Source of the DNA: Selenomonas sp963544755
GTDB taxonomy: Bacteria > Bacillota > Negativicutes > Selenomonadales > Selenomonadaceae
Assembly: GCA_963544755.1 (NCBI GenBank)
Contig: CAUUGH010000023.1
Span: 1 to 24,687, forward strand
Reading direction: 5' to 3'
Length of the DNA: 24,687 bases
The position numbers and the translations under genes were made by a program. Below the pieces are notes generated by a model. It did no database searches, was not told the origin of the DNA, and saw only the letters and a program-made list of their open reading frames with translations. Below, one piece after another: positions 6,484-14,857 of the stretch. Position 1 is the stretch's first letter; every line of letters begins with the position of its first letter.

Positions 6484-6503
6484 GAAACCACTGATAAATT
6501 CAG
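6484..6503 (-). repeat. 20-nt intergenic repeat, copy 2
   Basis: This is an exact reverse complement of the sequence at 1105-1124. On the minus strand it is followed by CTAGATACGGTATT, which resembles the TTAAATACCGAATG following copy 1. It is located upstream of the small basic protein gene, as copy 1 is upstream of the second MCP. Confidence 0.55.
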
Positions 6504-6576
6504 GCACACATCTTCACGCATCTACGCTGTATATGTGTCCTCATGATTTACATGAAAAACTCAAATTACTATCCGA

Positions 6577-7986
6577 TCAATATGCACTCGTGCGAATCTG
6601 ATCGTCTTCGACACCCAAGGTGCAACGCTTTTCTTCGCTATGAACATTCTTGATAACGTTATTGATCTTCAGCTTGACACCTGGATAAATAGTATCTGCA
6701 GCACGAATGCGACCATTATTCATGGCTTTAATTTTTTCTTCAAGGTCATCCATCTCTTCCAAAAGCTGCTCAAGACGTTCTTCTATCTGCTCGCGCCCCT
6801 TACCTAATTTCTTGATCATCTCCTGCCTTGCAGGCGGCAACTTGCTGATATCGATCTTTTCAAGAGTCACAAGCGTTTTTTTAATCTCATCAAGCCTTTT
6901 TTTAGTATCACCATATTCTTGACATACGGTCTTATACTGAGATTGCACCATAGGATTAACGCCAACTTCCAGTTTCGTCGCGACGTTCGCTAAATTGCCG
7001 ATCTGCGTCGCTTCGATTTCCTCACCTGCAAAAGTCAAGCCGCCCATAATTTGTCCACGTTTACCGAGTACCTTGACCTTCTTTCCTGCACGCACTTTCG
7101 AGTTCAAAATAACATCAGCGATGTGTATATCCTTGCCAGCTTCTAGTTCAGCATTTTCGGCAAAAAAAGCCATAATCATCCCTTTTGCCTTGATAAAACC
7201 GCGATTCATGCCTTGGATGCCACCCTTAATAAGAATATTATTGCCCTCTACATTTGCGCCTGAAACGATGCCGCCAACTTCAACATCGCCTGTTGCCTTT
7301 ACAACAAAGCCTGCCTCCACACTTCCTTGCACGGAAACAGCTCCCGTAAACTCAATATTTCCTGTGCCGACTCCCACATCACCCTTGATTAAAAGATGCG
7401 GATCTACACCGATAGTTTTGCCCGTATCAACTATCTGCCCATCAATATCTGCATAGATAAAATTCTCATCACGAATCGAAGCATTCCTACCCGGCTTCAA
7501 AACCAGTCCTTTGCCTTTCTTTTGTGTCACTTTACTACCAAGTACATTCGTGCCTGGAGTTCCTTCAGTTTGTAAAATTCGCTCTGCGAGAAGTTCGCCT
7601 TGCTTGACCAAGACGAAAAGATTCATATCCTTATAATCTGTACGACCATACTCATCGGTCTTAGGACGCCCCTTTACACCAAGATCATAGCTTCTTTTCA
7701 AATACGCATCCTTGCCATGCTCAGGCTCTTGCCCGATTGCTGCTTCAAAGTCTTTCCCATCCTTTGCCCCTTGCTCTATGGCATTTTCATCTAAGCCAAA
7801 TACAACGCCCTTTGCTGCTAAAGCATCTTTGATCATCTCCACAGTCGGACTAGCATTTGCATCCGTATGATCAAAACCGACAGTCGCTAACATCTTGTCT
7901 GAACTTATATGTACGTTAATTTTACTGTAGATTATTTCTTCGCCTTCAGCTTCAGGTGCGTCCTTTTCTTGTTCGTTTTCACTCAT
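6577..7986 (-). CDS. FapA/DUF342 family polymer-like protein of the flagellar operon
   Basis: This 469-residue protein belongs to the FapA (DUF342) family. Residues ~200-310 form a repeated beta-helix-like core (V-x-G-x-V with frequent Gly/Val/Ile, such as GDVEVGGIVSGANVEG). Residues ~347-422 form two coiled-coil stretches, the second very acidic (EERLEQLLEEMDDLEEK). No signal or membrane segment is present, so it should be cytoplasmic. Family members often accompany flagellar or surface-motility genes in Firmicutes and Vibrio, but their biochemical role is poorly defined. It starts at ATG with AAAGGAGG upstream and lies 25 bp downstream of the sigma factor gene, so cotranscription is very likely. 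The 185-bp gap after it is the largest within this end of the operon. Confidence 0.85.
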   Translation of the reverse strand: MSENEQEKDAPEAEGEEIIYSKINVHISSDKMLATVGFDHTDANASPTVEMIKDALAAKGVVFGLDENAIEQGAKDGKDFEAAIGQEPEHGKDAYLKRSYDLGVKGRPKTDEYGRTDYKDMNLFVLVKQGELLAERILQTEGTPGTNVLGSKVTQKKGKGLVLKPGRNASIRDENFIYADIDGQIVDTGKTIGVDPHLLIKGDVGVGTGNIEFTGAVSVQGSVEAGFVVKATGDVEVGGIVSGANVEGNNILIKGGIQGMNRGFIKAKGMIMAFFAENAELEAGKDIHIADVILNSKVRAGKKVKVLGKRGQIMGGLTFAGEEIEATQIGNLANVATKLEVGVNPMVQSQYKTVCQEYGDTKKRLDEIKKTLVTLEKIDISKLPPARQEMIKKLGKGREQIEERLEQLLEEMDDLEEKIKAMNNGRIRAADTIYPGVKLKINNVIKNVHSEEKRCTLGVEDDQIRTSAY

Positions 7987-8011
7987 GCCCTATATGCCTC
8001 CTTTTTTTACC

Positions 8012-8770
8012 TCATTCCATGAGACTCATTTTCCATCTCGCCAAAAAGCCTCTGAGTCGAAAAACTGCCTTCGTGTGGAGCTGGGAAATTCTCGCCTCAG
8101 AAAGATGCAGGATGAGGCTAATTTCCTTTAGAGTAAGTTCTTCATAATAGTAAAGCGAAACGACTGTACGCTCCTTTTCTGGCAGCTGATTGATGGCATC
8201 TGCCAAGGTATCGCGCAGCTCGTTTTTTTCAGCATTTTCTTCTGGGTCGATTGTCTGCGAAGAAGGTGCCTCTGTACGCACATATTCTTCTAGCGGCATG
8301 ACCGTTGCAATATTTGTTTGTGAAACTAAGTCATGCAATTCTTTTTTTGATATTTTAAGTTCAGCAGCAAGTTCATCATCTGTTGCCGAGCGCCCTAAGC
8401 GACCCTCAAGATTTGTAACAGCCTGCTCATAGCGTCGAATCTTCTGTCTTTTCGATACGGGTATCCAGTCCATCGTACGCAAATAATCAAGCATTGCACC
8501 GCGAATACGCACGCCGCCATATGTTTCAAACTTATTACCGCGCTCAATATCATAACGCTCGATTGCATCAAGCAGACCAAAAAAACCGCTTGAAACGAGA
8601 TCGTCACGATCAACATGTGCAGGTAAACCGACAACAACACGCCCAGCGATTATATTGACTAGCGGCAGATACTTTTCTACAATTCTGTCACGAACCTCAG
8701 GCGCACGTGTGCGACGATAAAGTGACCAAAGAGCTTGCATTTCCGTGGAGGTGGATTCTGCTTTTTTCAT
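8012..8770 (-). CDS. fliA: Flagellar sigma factor (sigma-28, FliA/SigD/WhiG family)
   Basis: This 252-residue sigma factor lacks region 1.1 and has regions 2, 3 and 4, as expected for the FliA/SigD/WhiG group. Region 2 (residues ~30-105) carries DLVSSGFFGLLDAIERYD and the -10 recognition stretch FETYGGVRIRGAMLDYLR. Region 3 covers ~115-165. Region 4 (~195-245) holds the HTH LTLKEISLILHLSEARISQL. It would direct RNA polymerase to late flagellar and chemotaxis promoters. It starts at ATG with GGAGG 11 nt upstream. Its place after cheD and the two-TM gene mirrors sigD after cheD in Bacillus subtilis. No anti-sigma factor FlgM is seen in the window. Confidence 0.95.
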   Translation of the reverse strand: MKKAESTSTEMQALWSLYRRTRAPEVRDRIVEKYLPLVNIIAGRVVVGLPAHVDRDDLVSSGFFGLLDAIERYDIERGNKFETYGGVRIRGAMLDYLRTMDWIPVSKRQKIRRYEQAVTNLEGRLGRSATDDELAAELKISKKELHDLVSQTNIATVMPLEEYVRTEAPSSQTIDPEENAEKNELRDTLADAINQLPEKERTVVSLYYYEELTLKEISLILHLSEARISQLHTKAVFRLRGFLARWKMSLME

Positions 8771-8794
8771 TAATCAGACCGCCTCCTCGTCTAG

Positions 8795-9181
8795 TCATTC
8801 TCCTTGGGAAATTGCAGCAGTAGAGCTTGGGTTTTCCATTACTTGCGGCTCAACATCTTGTTCTTGACTTGCAGCGTTTGCCGCTTCCCCATCTTCTTCA
8901 ACATCCATCGCATCTCTCGCACTATCTGTATCATTCGCCATTGATAGCTCGTTTTCCTTTTCCGCACTTGGAATTTCTAACTCATCTGCTTGTGCAAAAA
9001 GCATCGGAAACTTCTTTTCCAAGAAAAAGACAATAAGGTATACAAGACCAGCAACGATAAACAATACTACAAGGCTTCTGCCCATCGCTGTGGAAAATCG
9101 TATATCTGCAGAGATAGCACTCAAGATAACAATAAGAGCTGCTATGACACCCGTGACAAGTGCTGTTTTAATCTTAAACAA
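8795..9181 (-). CDS. Small two-TM protein with acidic tail, function unknown
   Basis: This 128-residue protein has two hydrophobic segments (about residues 5-24 and 34-53), a short KK-rich border, and a long acidic, low-complexity tail rich in Glu, Asp and Ala that is probably disordered. The start is TTG, supported by a perfect GGAGG 7 nt upstream; the next ATG would remove the first membrane segment. It sits between cheD (20 bp gap) and the sigma factor gene (24 bp gap), so it is part of the operon. I do not recognise a family. The topology suggests both termini on the same side of the membrane, with the acidic tail free to bind a partner. Confidence 0.7.
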   Translation of the reverse strand: MFKIKTALVTGVIAALIVILSAISADIRFSTAMGRSLVVLFIVAGLVYLIVFFLEKKFPMLFAQADELEIPSAEKENELSMANDTDSARDAMDVEEDGEAANAASQEQDVEPQVMENPSSTAAISQGE

Positions 9182-9201
9182 GACCTATCCTCCATTATCT
9201 C

Positions 9202-9687
9202 TTAAATAATCTTTTCGCCGCGATCAATCGTCTTGACCTTGTAATCACCAGTCACCAAATCAATCTGCACTGTGCGACCGTAAGTCCCACCAGTATCCTC
9301 AGCGATGATGCGAATTCCTTCCTTAGCAAGAGCTTTTTTTACGGCTTCGGCATTTCTAAGACCCACACGCATGACATCTGAGGCATTAGCAAATGAAAAC
9401 ATCTGTGCTCCACCTGCGATCTTAGCAACCAATCGACTCTTCACCGCACCAAGTTTTAAGACTTCGCCAAGCATCAAAGGAATACCTGTATCGGCAAACT
9501 TTGCATGATTTTCGTGAGCCCTCGCCTGCGTACTATCAGGCAACATGATGTGCAAAAGCCCACCTACCTTCGTCTGCGGATCGTAGAGTGATATGCCAAT
9601 ACACGAGCCAAGACCATAGCTTATGATCTGCTGGGGAGCCTTGCCGACTTTGTAATCCGCGATTCCTACGCGTAACATATCAGCCAT
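9202..9687 (-). CDS. cheD: Chemoreceptor glutamine deamidase CheD
   Basis: CheD deamidates glutamines on MCPs and binds CheC to stimulate its CheY-P phosphatase activity. The 161-residue protein has the CheD core with the nucleophile Cys29 in GLGSCIGI and His46 in GGLLHIMLPDS. The third catalytic position, a Thr six residues before the Cys in Thermotoga maritima CheD, is Ser23 here. The open frame extends to a TTG at 9711 with no binding site. ATG at 9687 lies one base past the TGA of cheC (TGATATG), typical of translational coupling, and gives the usual CheD N-terminus. The pairing directly with cheC fits their physical interaction. Confidence 0.95.
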   Translation of the reverse strand: MADMLRVGIADYKVGKAPQQIISYGLGSCIGISLYDPQTKVGGLLHIMLPDSTQARAHENHAKFADTGIPLMLGEVLKLGAVKSRLVAKIAGGAQMFSFANASDVMRVGLRNAEAVKKALAKEGIRIIAEDTGGTYGRTVQIDLVTGDYKVKTIDRGEKII

Positions 9688-9688
9688 A

Positions 9689-10306
9689 TCATCCAACCCC
9701 CACTGCTGCAAGAATCATTTCCATGGAGCCTGGATCTGGCACAAGAAAGAAGTGTCCGCGTAGTTCGTCATCTTCTGCAAGAAATTCTGTTTCAATGACC
9801 ATAGCATGATCGCCCATCTGCCCCAACTGTACCAGTACGACATTCAAAATCGCACCAGCCATATCCATGGCAAGTGCTGGAATAGATGGGATCAGCGAAA
9901 GGTTCGTGAAGCTATATAGGGCATTTAGATAGGCACCTGCCAAAATATTGCCAATTTCCATCAAGGCAGATTCTGCCATCATATCAAGATGCGTTGTCTC
10001 ACCAGCCTCCTTGCCCATGAGAGCATCGACGAGGTAAAACGCACTATCTTGCGGCATAAGGAACAAGATGTTGCTCGGAGCCTTGCCGTAAACACGCAAA
10101 AAAACGCCTACGACAATGGTTTCTGCACCGCCGACGAGATCTGGCACCTCATCGAGAGGAACAACCGAAACCTTCGGCACGTTCATGTCAATGCGGCGAT
10201 TAATCAGCTGTGATAAGGCTGTCGCAGAGTTTCCCGCACCAACATTTCCTATTTCCCGCAGCACATCAAGCTGCACAGGAGAAAGGTCAATAATTTCTTC
10301 CGTCAT
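9689..10306 (-). CDS. cheC: CheY-P phosphatase CheC
   Basis: This 205-residue protein dephosphorylates CheY-P and is activated by CheD. The duplicated CheC fold shows both active-site motifs: Glu18 and Asn21 in REIGNVGAGN, and Glu117 and Asn120 in MEIGNILAGA. Both catalytic centres therefore look intact, as in Bacillus subtilis CheC. It starts at ATG with AGAGG upstream. The stop almost overlaps the cheD start. It lies 76 bp after cheW; that gap holds only a small TCTAG/CTAGA hairpin at 10316-10329. Confidence 0.95.
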   Translation of the reverse strand: MTEEIIDLSPVQLDVLREIGNVGAGNSATALSQLINRRIDMNVPKVSVVPLDEVPDLVGGAETIVVGVFLRVYGKAPSNILFLMPQDSAFYLVDALMGKEAGETTHLDMMAESALMEIGNILAGAYLNALYSFTNLSLIPSIPALAMDMAGAILNVVLVQLGQMGDHAMVIETEFLAEDDELRGHFFLVPDPGSMEMILAAVGVG

Positions 10307-10382
10307 AGCTGCACCTCTAGCATACTAGAATGTCCGATAGAGATATTCACCTGCCATATCTAACAGGAAAATCCTTCGAACC

Positions 10383-10844
10383 TTATTTCATATCATCCGG
10401 CAAGTCAACAATTTCATCAAGATTCAGCATGATAATCAAACGACCATCAATATTGCCAATGCTGCTTACGAAGCGGTTGCTCGTATTATCGCTGACATCT
10501 TTCGCTGCATTTATGTCTTGTCCAGAGATGGTAAGCACTTCGGTCACTGCATCGACGATCATGCCAATAGAAAACTCACCAATTTTCATGATAATTATGC
10601 GTGTCGCATCCGTATAGGGAGCATCCTCAAGACCAATACGCCGCTTGAGATCGATGACGGGCAGCACGCTACCGCGCAGATTTATTACACCTTTTATATA
10701 GTCAGGTGCAAAAGGCACGCGCGTGATGTCTGTTAGGACTTTGATCTCCTGCACATTCAAGATGTTAACACCATATTCTTCTTTTAATAGCTTAAATGCA
10801 GCTACTTGGACATCTTCCATAACTGCCTTTTTTTCCTTAGCCAT
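10383..10844 (-). CDS. cheW: Chemotaxis coupling protein CheW
   Basis: CheW links receptors to CheA in the array. The 153-residue protein covers a single CheW domain, with typical segments VAAFKLLKEEYGVNILNV, APDYIKGVINLRGSVLPVID and a C-terminal IGNIDGRLIIMLNLDEIV. The frame opens as far as 10886 inside cheA, but ATG at 10844 is chosen for its GGGAGGAG about 7 nt upstream. It begins 16 bp after the cheA stop. The expected conserved arginine and glycines of the receptor/CheA interface are present (NLRGSV). Confidence 0.95.
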   Translation of the reverse strand: MAKEKKAVMEDVQVAAFKLLKEEYGVNILNVQEIKVLTDITRVPFAPDYIKGVINLRGSVLPVIDLKRRIGLEDAPYTDATRIIIMKIGEFSIGMIVDAVTEVLTISGQDINAAKDVSDNTSNRFVSSIGNIDGRLIIMLNLDEIVDLPDDMK

Positions 10845-10860
10845 AGCTATCTCCTCCCCC

Positions 10861-12987
10861 TTACTGCTGCACGACCGTGCTGACATCCAAAATCAAAGCG
10901 ACACGGCCATCTCCGAGTACAGTGGCTCCAGAGAAAATCTTAAGCCCGGAAAGGAGTTTTCCGAGGGTCTTGATGACGATTTCTTGCTGACCAATAAGAT
11001 TATCAACGACGATGCCCGCTTTTCTTTCGCCAACATAGACAACAACAACGAAGATGTCATCGTTATCTTCTTCTTTTGTACGCGGTACTTGAAGCGCACT
11101 GCTGAGGTTGATGATTGGAATAATCTGACCACGTAGTACAATGACTTCTTGATTTTGCACCGTCTTGATATCATCAGGATGGATATTGATCGTACTATCT
11201 ATCGAACCGAGCGGAATCGCATACATTTCTTCTTGTACGCGCACAAGCAATGCTTGAATGATAGCAAGTGTCAGCGGCAATTTAATCTTAAATACAGATC
11301 CTTCATCTATTTTCGTTTCGACGTCAACATGACCGCCTAAAGATTCAATCTTACTACGTACGACATCCATGCCGACACCGCGACCAGATATATCAGTGAT
11401 GTGTTCTGCCGTCGAAAAACCGGGTGCAAAAATTATACGCACAGCATCCGCATCAGACATCGCATCGACTTCTTCTTGCGTATAAACCCCTTTTTCCACG
11501 GCTTTAGCGCGAATCTTTTCAGCATCAATGCCGGCACCATCATCCGTAACCATGATGACAACATTGTTGCCTTCATGACGCGCGATAAGTCCAACTTCAC
11601 CTGTACGCGGCTTGCCTTTTTTCTCACGATCATCGGGATGCTCGACACCATGATCGAGCGAATTTCTCAAAAGATGCATCAACGGATCGCCAATTTCGTC
11701 GATAACTGTGCGATCAAGCTCAGTTTCTTCACCTTCAACGGTGAGATTTATGTCCTTGTTTAACTCCTTAGCTATATCACGAACCATGCGCGGAAAGCGA
11801 TTGAAAACTTGACTTACAGGAACCATACGAACCTTCATGACGACGTTCTGCAAATCTGTCGTCACGCGATCCATCTGTTCTAGCGTTTCTGTCAATTCCG
11901 GCATACGGTTCGTCGTGCCAATCTGCTCAAGGCGAACCTTATTGATGACAAGTTCGCCAACGAGATTCATGAGATTATCAAGTTTTTCAATGTCAACGCG
12001 TACGGACTGACTCGCATGATGCTTCTTTTCCGCACCTGCCGCAGGCTTTGCCGGCACTTTGGGAGCTGCCGCTTTTGCTGGTTGTTTAGCCGGCGGCTTT
12101 ACTACAGGCTTAGTTGTCGAAACTGCTGCAGGCGTAGAAGCCGCTGACGATTTTGCAGCAGGTTTTGATGCTACGGACGCAACCGCAAGATTATCAGGAT
12201 CAACTGCTTCAACCTTTACTTCTTCTAATTCCGAAACAGGATTGAGAGCATCTGCTACCGCATGTGCGTCAGCAGTTGTCACGAGTACAAGATCAAAATC
12301 ATGTTCAAATTTTTCTGCTTCTAAGTCTTCTGCCGGCGGAACCGATTTGATGACATCACCAATATCGTCAAGGGCATTCATAACCATGTAGGTACGAGCT
12401 GCTTTTAAAAGGCAAGTATCTGCTAGACGAACATGGATATGAAATACATCCATGCCGCCCTGCTTTGCCGCCTTCATCGCATCTTTATCATTTTCGGTGT
12501 AATCAATCAAGTAAGCTGCTGTAGGAGCAACAACGGATGCTTCTTTAACAGGCTCCTTGGTTTCAGTATCAGCAGCCACTTCACCTGAAGCTGCTGCTTG
12601 CGGCTCGCCCTTAGAAATAGATGAGAGCTTCGCTACAAGATCAGACACGTCAACAAGATCTTCTGGATCACCATTACCGACATTTTCGATCATTTCTTGC
12701 AGGGAGTCAAGGCACTTAAATATGGTTTCAATGATGTCTTCTGTCACCTTGAGTTGATTGTTGCGAATGAGGTCTAAAACGTCCTCCATCTCATGTGTAA
12801 GTTCAGCAATCTTATTAAACCCCATCGTTGCCGACATACCTTTTAGCGTATGTGCGTTACGAAAAATTTCGTTAACAACGGACACCTCATTTGGGTCATT
12901 TTCAAGACTCAATAAACCATCGTTCAAGGACTGCAGATGTTCGCGCGACTCGTCCAAAAACATATCCATGTACTGATTTGTTTCCAT
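10861..12987 (-). CDS. cheA: Chemotaxis histidine kinase CheA
   Basis: CheA autophosphorylates in response to receptor signals and passes phosphate to CheY. In the 708-residue product, P1 (residues 1-105) has the phosphorylated His46 in NAHTLKGMS. P2 (~180-260) is a CheY-docking domain. A long Ala/Pro/Lys linker follows (~262-325). P3 (~326-390) dimerises. P4 (~395-560) has the ATP-site boxes LRNSLDHGVEHP, DDGAGID and GRGVGMDVV. P5 (~565-708) is CheW-like. ATG at 12987 is chosen because GGGGG precedes it and METNQYMDMF is the normal CheA start; the frame continues to a GTG at 13029 without a binding site. A structured leader lies upstream (13008-13064). Confidence 0.97.
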   Translation of the reverse strand: METNQYMDMFLDESREHLQSLNDGLLSLENDPNEVSVVNEIFRNAHTLKGMSATMGFNKIAELTHEMEDVLDLIRNNQLKVTEDIIETIFKCLDSLQEMIENVGNGDPEDLVDVSDLVAKLSSISKGEPQAAASGEVAADTETKEPVKEASVVAPTAAYLIDYTENDKDAMKAAKQGGMDVFHIHVRLADTCLLKAARTYMVMNALDDIGDVIKSVPPAEDLEAEKFEHDFDLVLVTTADAHAVADALNPVSELEEVKVEAVDPDNLAVASVASKPAAKSSAASTPAAVSTTKPVVKPPAKQPAKAAAPKVPAKPAAGAEKKHHASQSVRVDIEKLDNLMNLVGELVINKVRLEQIGTTNRMPELTETLEQMDRVTTDLQNVVMKVRMVPVSQVFNRFPRMVRDIAKELNKDINLTVEGEETELDRTVIDEIGDPLMHLLRNSLDHGVEHPDDREKKGKPRTGEVGLIARHEGNNVVIMVTDDGAGIDAEKIRAKAVEKGVYTQEEVDAMSDADAVRIIFAPGFSTAEHITDISGRGVGMDVVRSKIESLGGHVDVETKIDEGSVFKIKLPLTLAIIQALLVRVQEEMYAIPLGSIDSTINIHPDDIKTVQNQEVIVLRGQIIPIINLSSALQVPRTKEEDNDDIFVVVVYVGERKAGIVVDNLIGQQEIVIKTLGKLLSGLKIFSGATVLGDGRVALILDVSTVVQQ

Positions 12988-13007
12988 TTCAAAACCCCCT
13001 GTTTTTT

Positions 13008-13064
13008 CTGCTGCCGTTTGCGGAATCACCGCTTATAGCGACACTTTCTCAAACGGCACAGCAG
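13008..13064 (-). promoter_or_regulatory. Candidate structured RNA leader of cheA
   Basis: On the minus strand, CTGCTG and CCGTTTG (13064-13059 and 13056-13050) pair with CAAACGG and CAGCAG (13020-13014 and 13013-13008). This is a 13-bp helix broken by one 2-nt bulge. Its loop holds a second hairpin, CGCT/AGCG at 13040-13030. The helix ends 20 nt before the cheA start and is followed by AAAAAACAGGGGG, not by a T run, so it is not an intrinsic terminator in this direction. Further upstream, GCCTGG/CCAAGGC (13116-13098) and CGCGATTCGCG (13130-13120) can also fold. The whole 13030-13201 gap is the only sizeable one between flhG and the sigma gene. Function is unknown. Confidence 0.45.
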
Positions 13065-13201
13065 CCTGTCAATTTGCTCCGCAACCTTCGCTAAGAGCCT
13101 TGGTAGCAGCCAGGCAGAACGCGAATCGCGAATGACTTACATCATTTTAACATTAACCATTCTAATATTACTATATCTTTACTTTCTCTTCGCCGCCACT
13201 G

Positions 13202-13900
13202 TTAAAAATCCTGCTTTTCACTATGCCATAAACTATCAGGATCCCAAGTAAGTTGACGGCGCAGCTCACTGAATACAAAATGAATAATTTTATTCATTGT
13301 CCCTCTATTAAGCTCAAGAAAGTCTGCCCCTATCTGCCAGCCATTATCATGTGATCCAAGCGGCTGACAGCGTACAATACGCGCCATGAGAGATAATACA
13401 CCGATACCTGGAAAATTCGGAAACACTATAGCTGCACGGCTATTGATCTTGACACGATGCGATATGTCAAAAGAAATGCCGCCCCCACTTACATCGACGG
13501 TATGAATACGCATGAGATCGCCCTCACGCCCCTCTGTATCAATAATCCTCACTTGAATCGGCAGACGAACATTCACGCGCACAAATCCACGCTTTTGGTG
13601 ACGCTCAACAATGTCCGGCTTTTTTAATAACCACACAGGAATTGGATCACGCTTTTTCCCTCGAAACACAGAAAAAAACCGATAGCGACACGTCTCACCT
13701 ATGGCAAGCCCATAAATCTGCTCTCCTACAGCCGGTATAACCGGACGTCTTTTCTCGTCTGTCGGCATGGCAACAACCAAATAATCTGAGGTAATATCCT
13801 CTATGCGGCTCATATACCTTATATCGTCATCCTCAAGATAAAATTCAACTCTCTGCCCTATTTGCAACACAGCCGCTGCATCCATTAAATCGCCAGTCAT
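13202..13900 (-). CDS. PilZ/YcgR-like c-di-GMP-binding flagellar regulator
   Basis: This 232-residue protein has a YcgR-type N-terminal domain (residues ~1-95) followed by a PilZ domain. The two c-di-GMP motifs are visible: RxxxR in KRGFVRVNV (about residue 102) and DxSxxG in DVSGGGISF (about residue 134). YcgR proteins brake or bias the flagellar motor when c-di-GMP rises. Here the gene is embedded between flhG and cheA, so it is made with the motor and export genes. ATG at 13900 is chosen because GAGGGG lies 8 nt upstream; the GTG at 13909 would leave no spacing. Bacillus subtilis has cheB in this slot. Confidence 0.88.
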   Translation of the reverse strand: MTGDLMDAAAVLQIGQRVEFYLEDDDIRYMSRIEDITSDYLVVAMPTDEKRRPVIPAVGEQIYGLAIGETCRYRFFSVFRGKKRDPIPVWLLKKPDIVERHQKRGFVRVNVRLPIQVRIIDTEGREGDLMRIHTVDVSGGGISFDISHRVKINSRAAIVFPNFPGIGVLSLMARIVRCQPLGSHDNGWQIGADFLELNRGTMNKIIHFVFSELRRQLTWDPDSLWHSEKQDF

Positions 13901-13914
13901 CGTGAACACCCCTC

Positions 13915-14853
13915 TTATCGAGTGAAATCAAGAAAATATTGCAGAAATGACTTCCAACCTTTTTTTACAAAGACTTTCTCTCCATAGAGGATTGCGCGTG
14001 CAATCGCCTTGATACACTTCGCTGCAAGAGAGTTTGGATACGCTTCAAGAATCGGCTTTTGCTTACGTACAGCTTGAATCATACTGCGATCTTCATAGAT
14101 CGCGCCCAAACAGTTAACTTCTATATGAAGAAATTGTTGTGCTGTTTTTCGCAACTTTCTCGCTACTTCCAGACCTTCTGTCTCATCGTATACACGATTG
14201 ACAACAAGACGCATATTAGGTTTTGCAGCATACATACTGTACGCTTTCATAACGGCATAGGCATCGGTCAGAGCCGTCGGTTCAGGTGTCGTTACTAAAA
14301 GCACCTCGTCAGATGCCAATATGAAGTCGAGGACATTTCTACCAAGACCGGCCCCCGTATCAACAAGTATAATGTCTGCCATCTCACCGCAGCCTGTGAG
14401 TTTTTCTTCGAGTAAAGCACGCTCGGCAGACGTAAACTCTCCGGCTTGTTCCATACCGGAGCCACCAGAAATATAGCAAAGTCCATATGGCCCTTTCAAA
14501 ATCACATCGTCAAGCAGAACATCATCATCTAAAAGGTGCAAAAGGTTATACTTCGATGATGTCCCAAGGAGAACATCAACATTCGCCATGCCAAGATCAG
14601 CATCAATAACAAGCACCTTTTTCCCTTCGGCGATAAAAGAAAGTGCGAGATTTACCGTCAAGTTTGACTTGCCGACACCGCCCTTGCCGCTCGTTACAGC
14701 GATGATACGCGCACCTTCTTTTGATAAGGTGGACTCTGTATGGCTTGGTAAAAACGCCGTTTGGGTGTCTGCTTGCTCGTGATCAAGATCCGTTGTGACA
14801 GAATCCTTTTTATTTTCCACGAGCTTTCTAAGACTAGCTGCCTGATCCTGCAT
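13915..14853 (-). CDS. flhG: Flagellar number/placement ATPase FlhG (FleN/YlxH, MinD-like)
   Basis: This 312-residue MinD-type ATPase controls flagellar number and site together with FlhF. The N-terminal DQAASLR (residues 3-9) is the motif that stimulates the FlhF GTPase. The deviant Walker A GKGGVGKS is at residues 56-63, followed by DADLGMANVD and LVDTGAGLG. The C-terminal ~25 residues (VFVKKGWKSFLQYF) look like an amphipathic membrane-targeting helix. The ATG follows GAGGTAG and lies 4 bp after the flhF stop, so the two are likely coupled. Confidence 0.93.
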   Translation of the reverse strand: MQDQAASLRKLVENKKDSVTTDLDHEQADTQTAFLPSHTESTLSKEGARIIAVTSGKGGVGKSNLTVNLALSFIAEGKKVLVIDADLGMANVDVLLGTSSKYNLLHLLDDDVLLDDVILKGPYGLCYISGGSGMEQAGEFTSAERALLEEKLTGCGEMADIILVDTGAGLGRNVLDFILASDEVLLVTTPEPTALTDAYAVMKAYSMYAAKPNMRLVVNRVYDETEGLEVARKLRKTAQQFLHIEVNCLGAIYEDRSMIQAVRKQKPILEAYPNSLAAKCIKAIARAILYGEKVFVKKGWKSFLQYFLDFTR

Positions 14854-14857
14854 ACAT

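Noticed and set aside
6995..7456. 153-codon open frame on the plus strand
   Set aside because: It is fully antisense to the FapA-like gene, has no binding site, and its composition is that of the opposite strand's codons.
10316..10329. TCTAG-CATA-CTAGA hairpin between cheW and cheC
   Set aside because: It is a short AT-containing 5-bp stem without a T run; too weak to call a terminator or a site.
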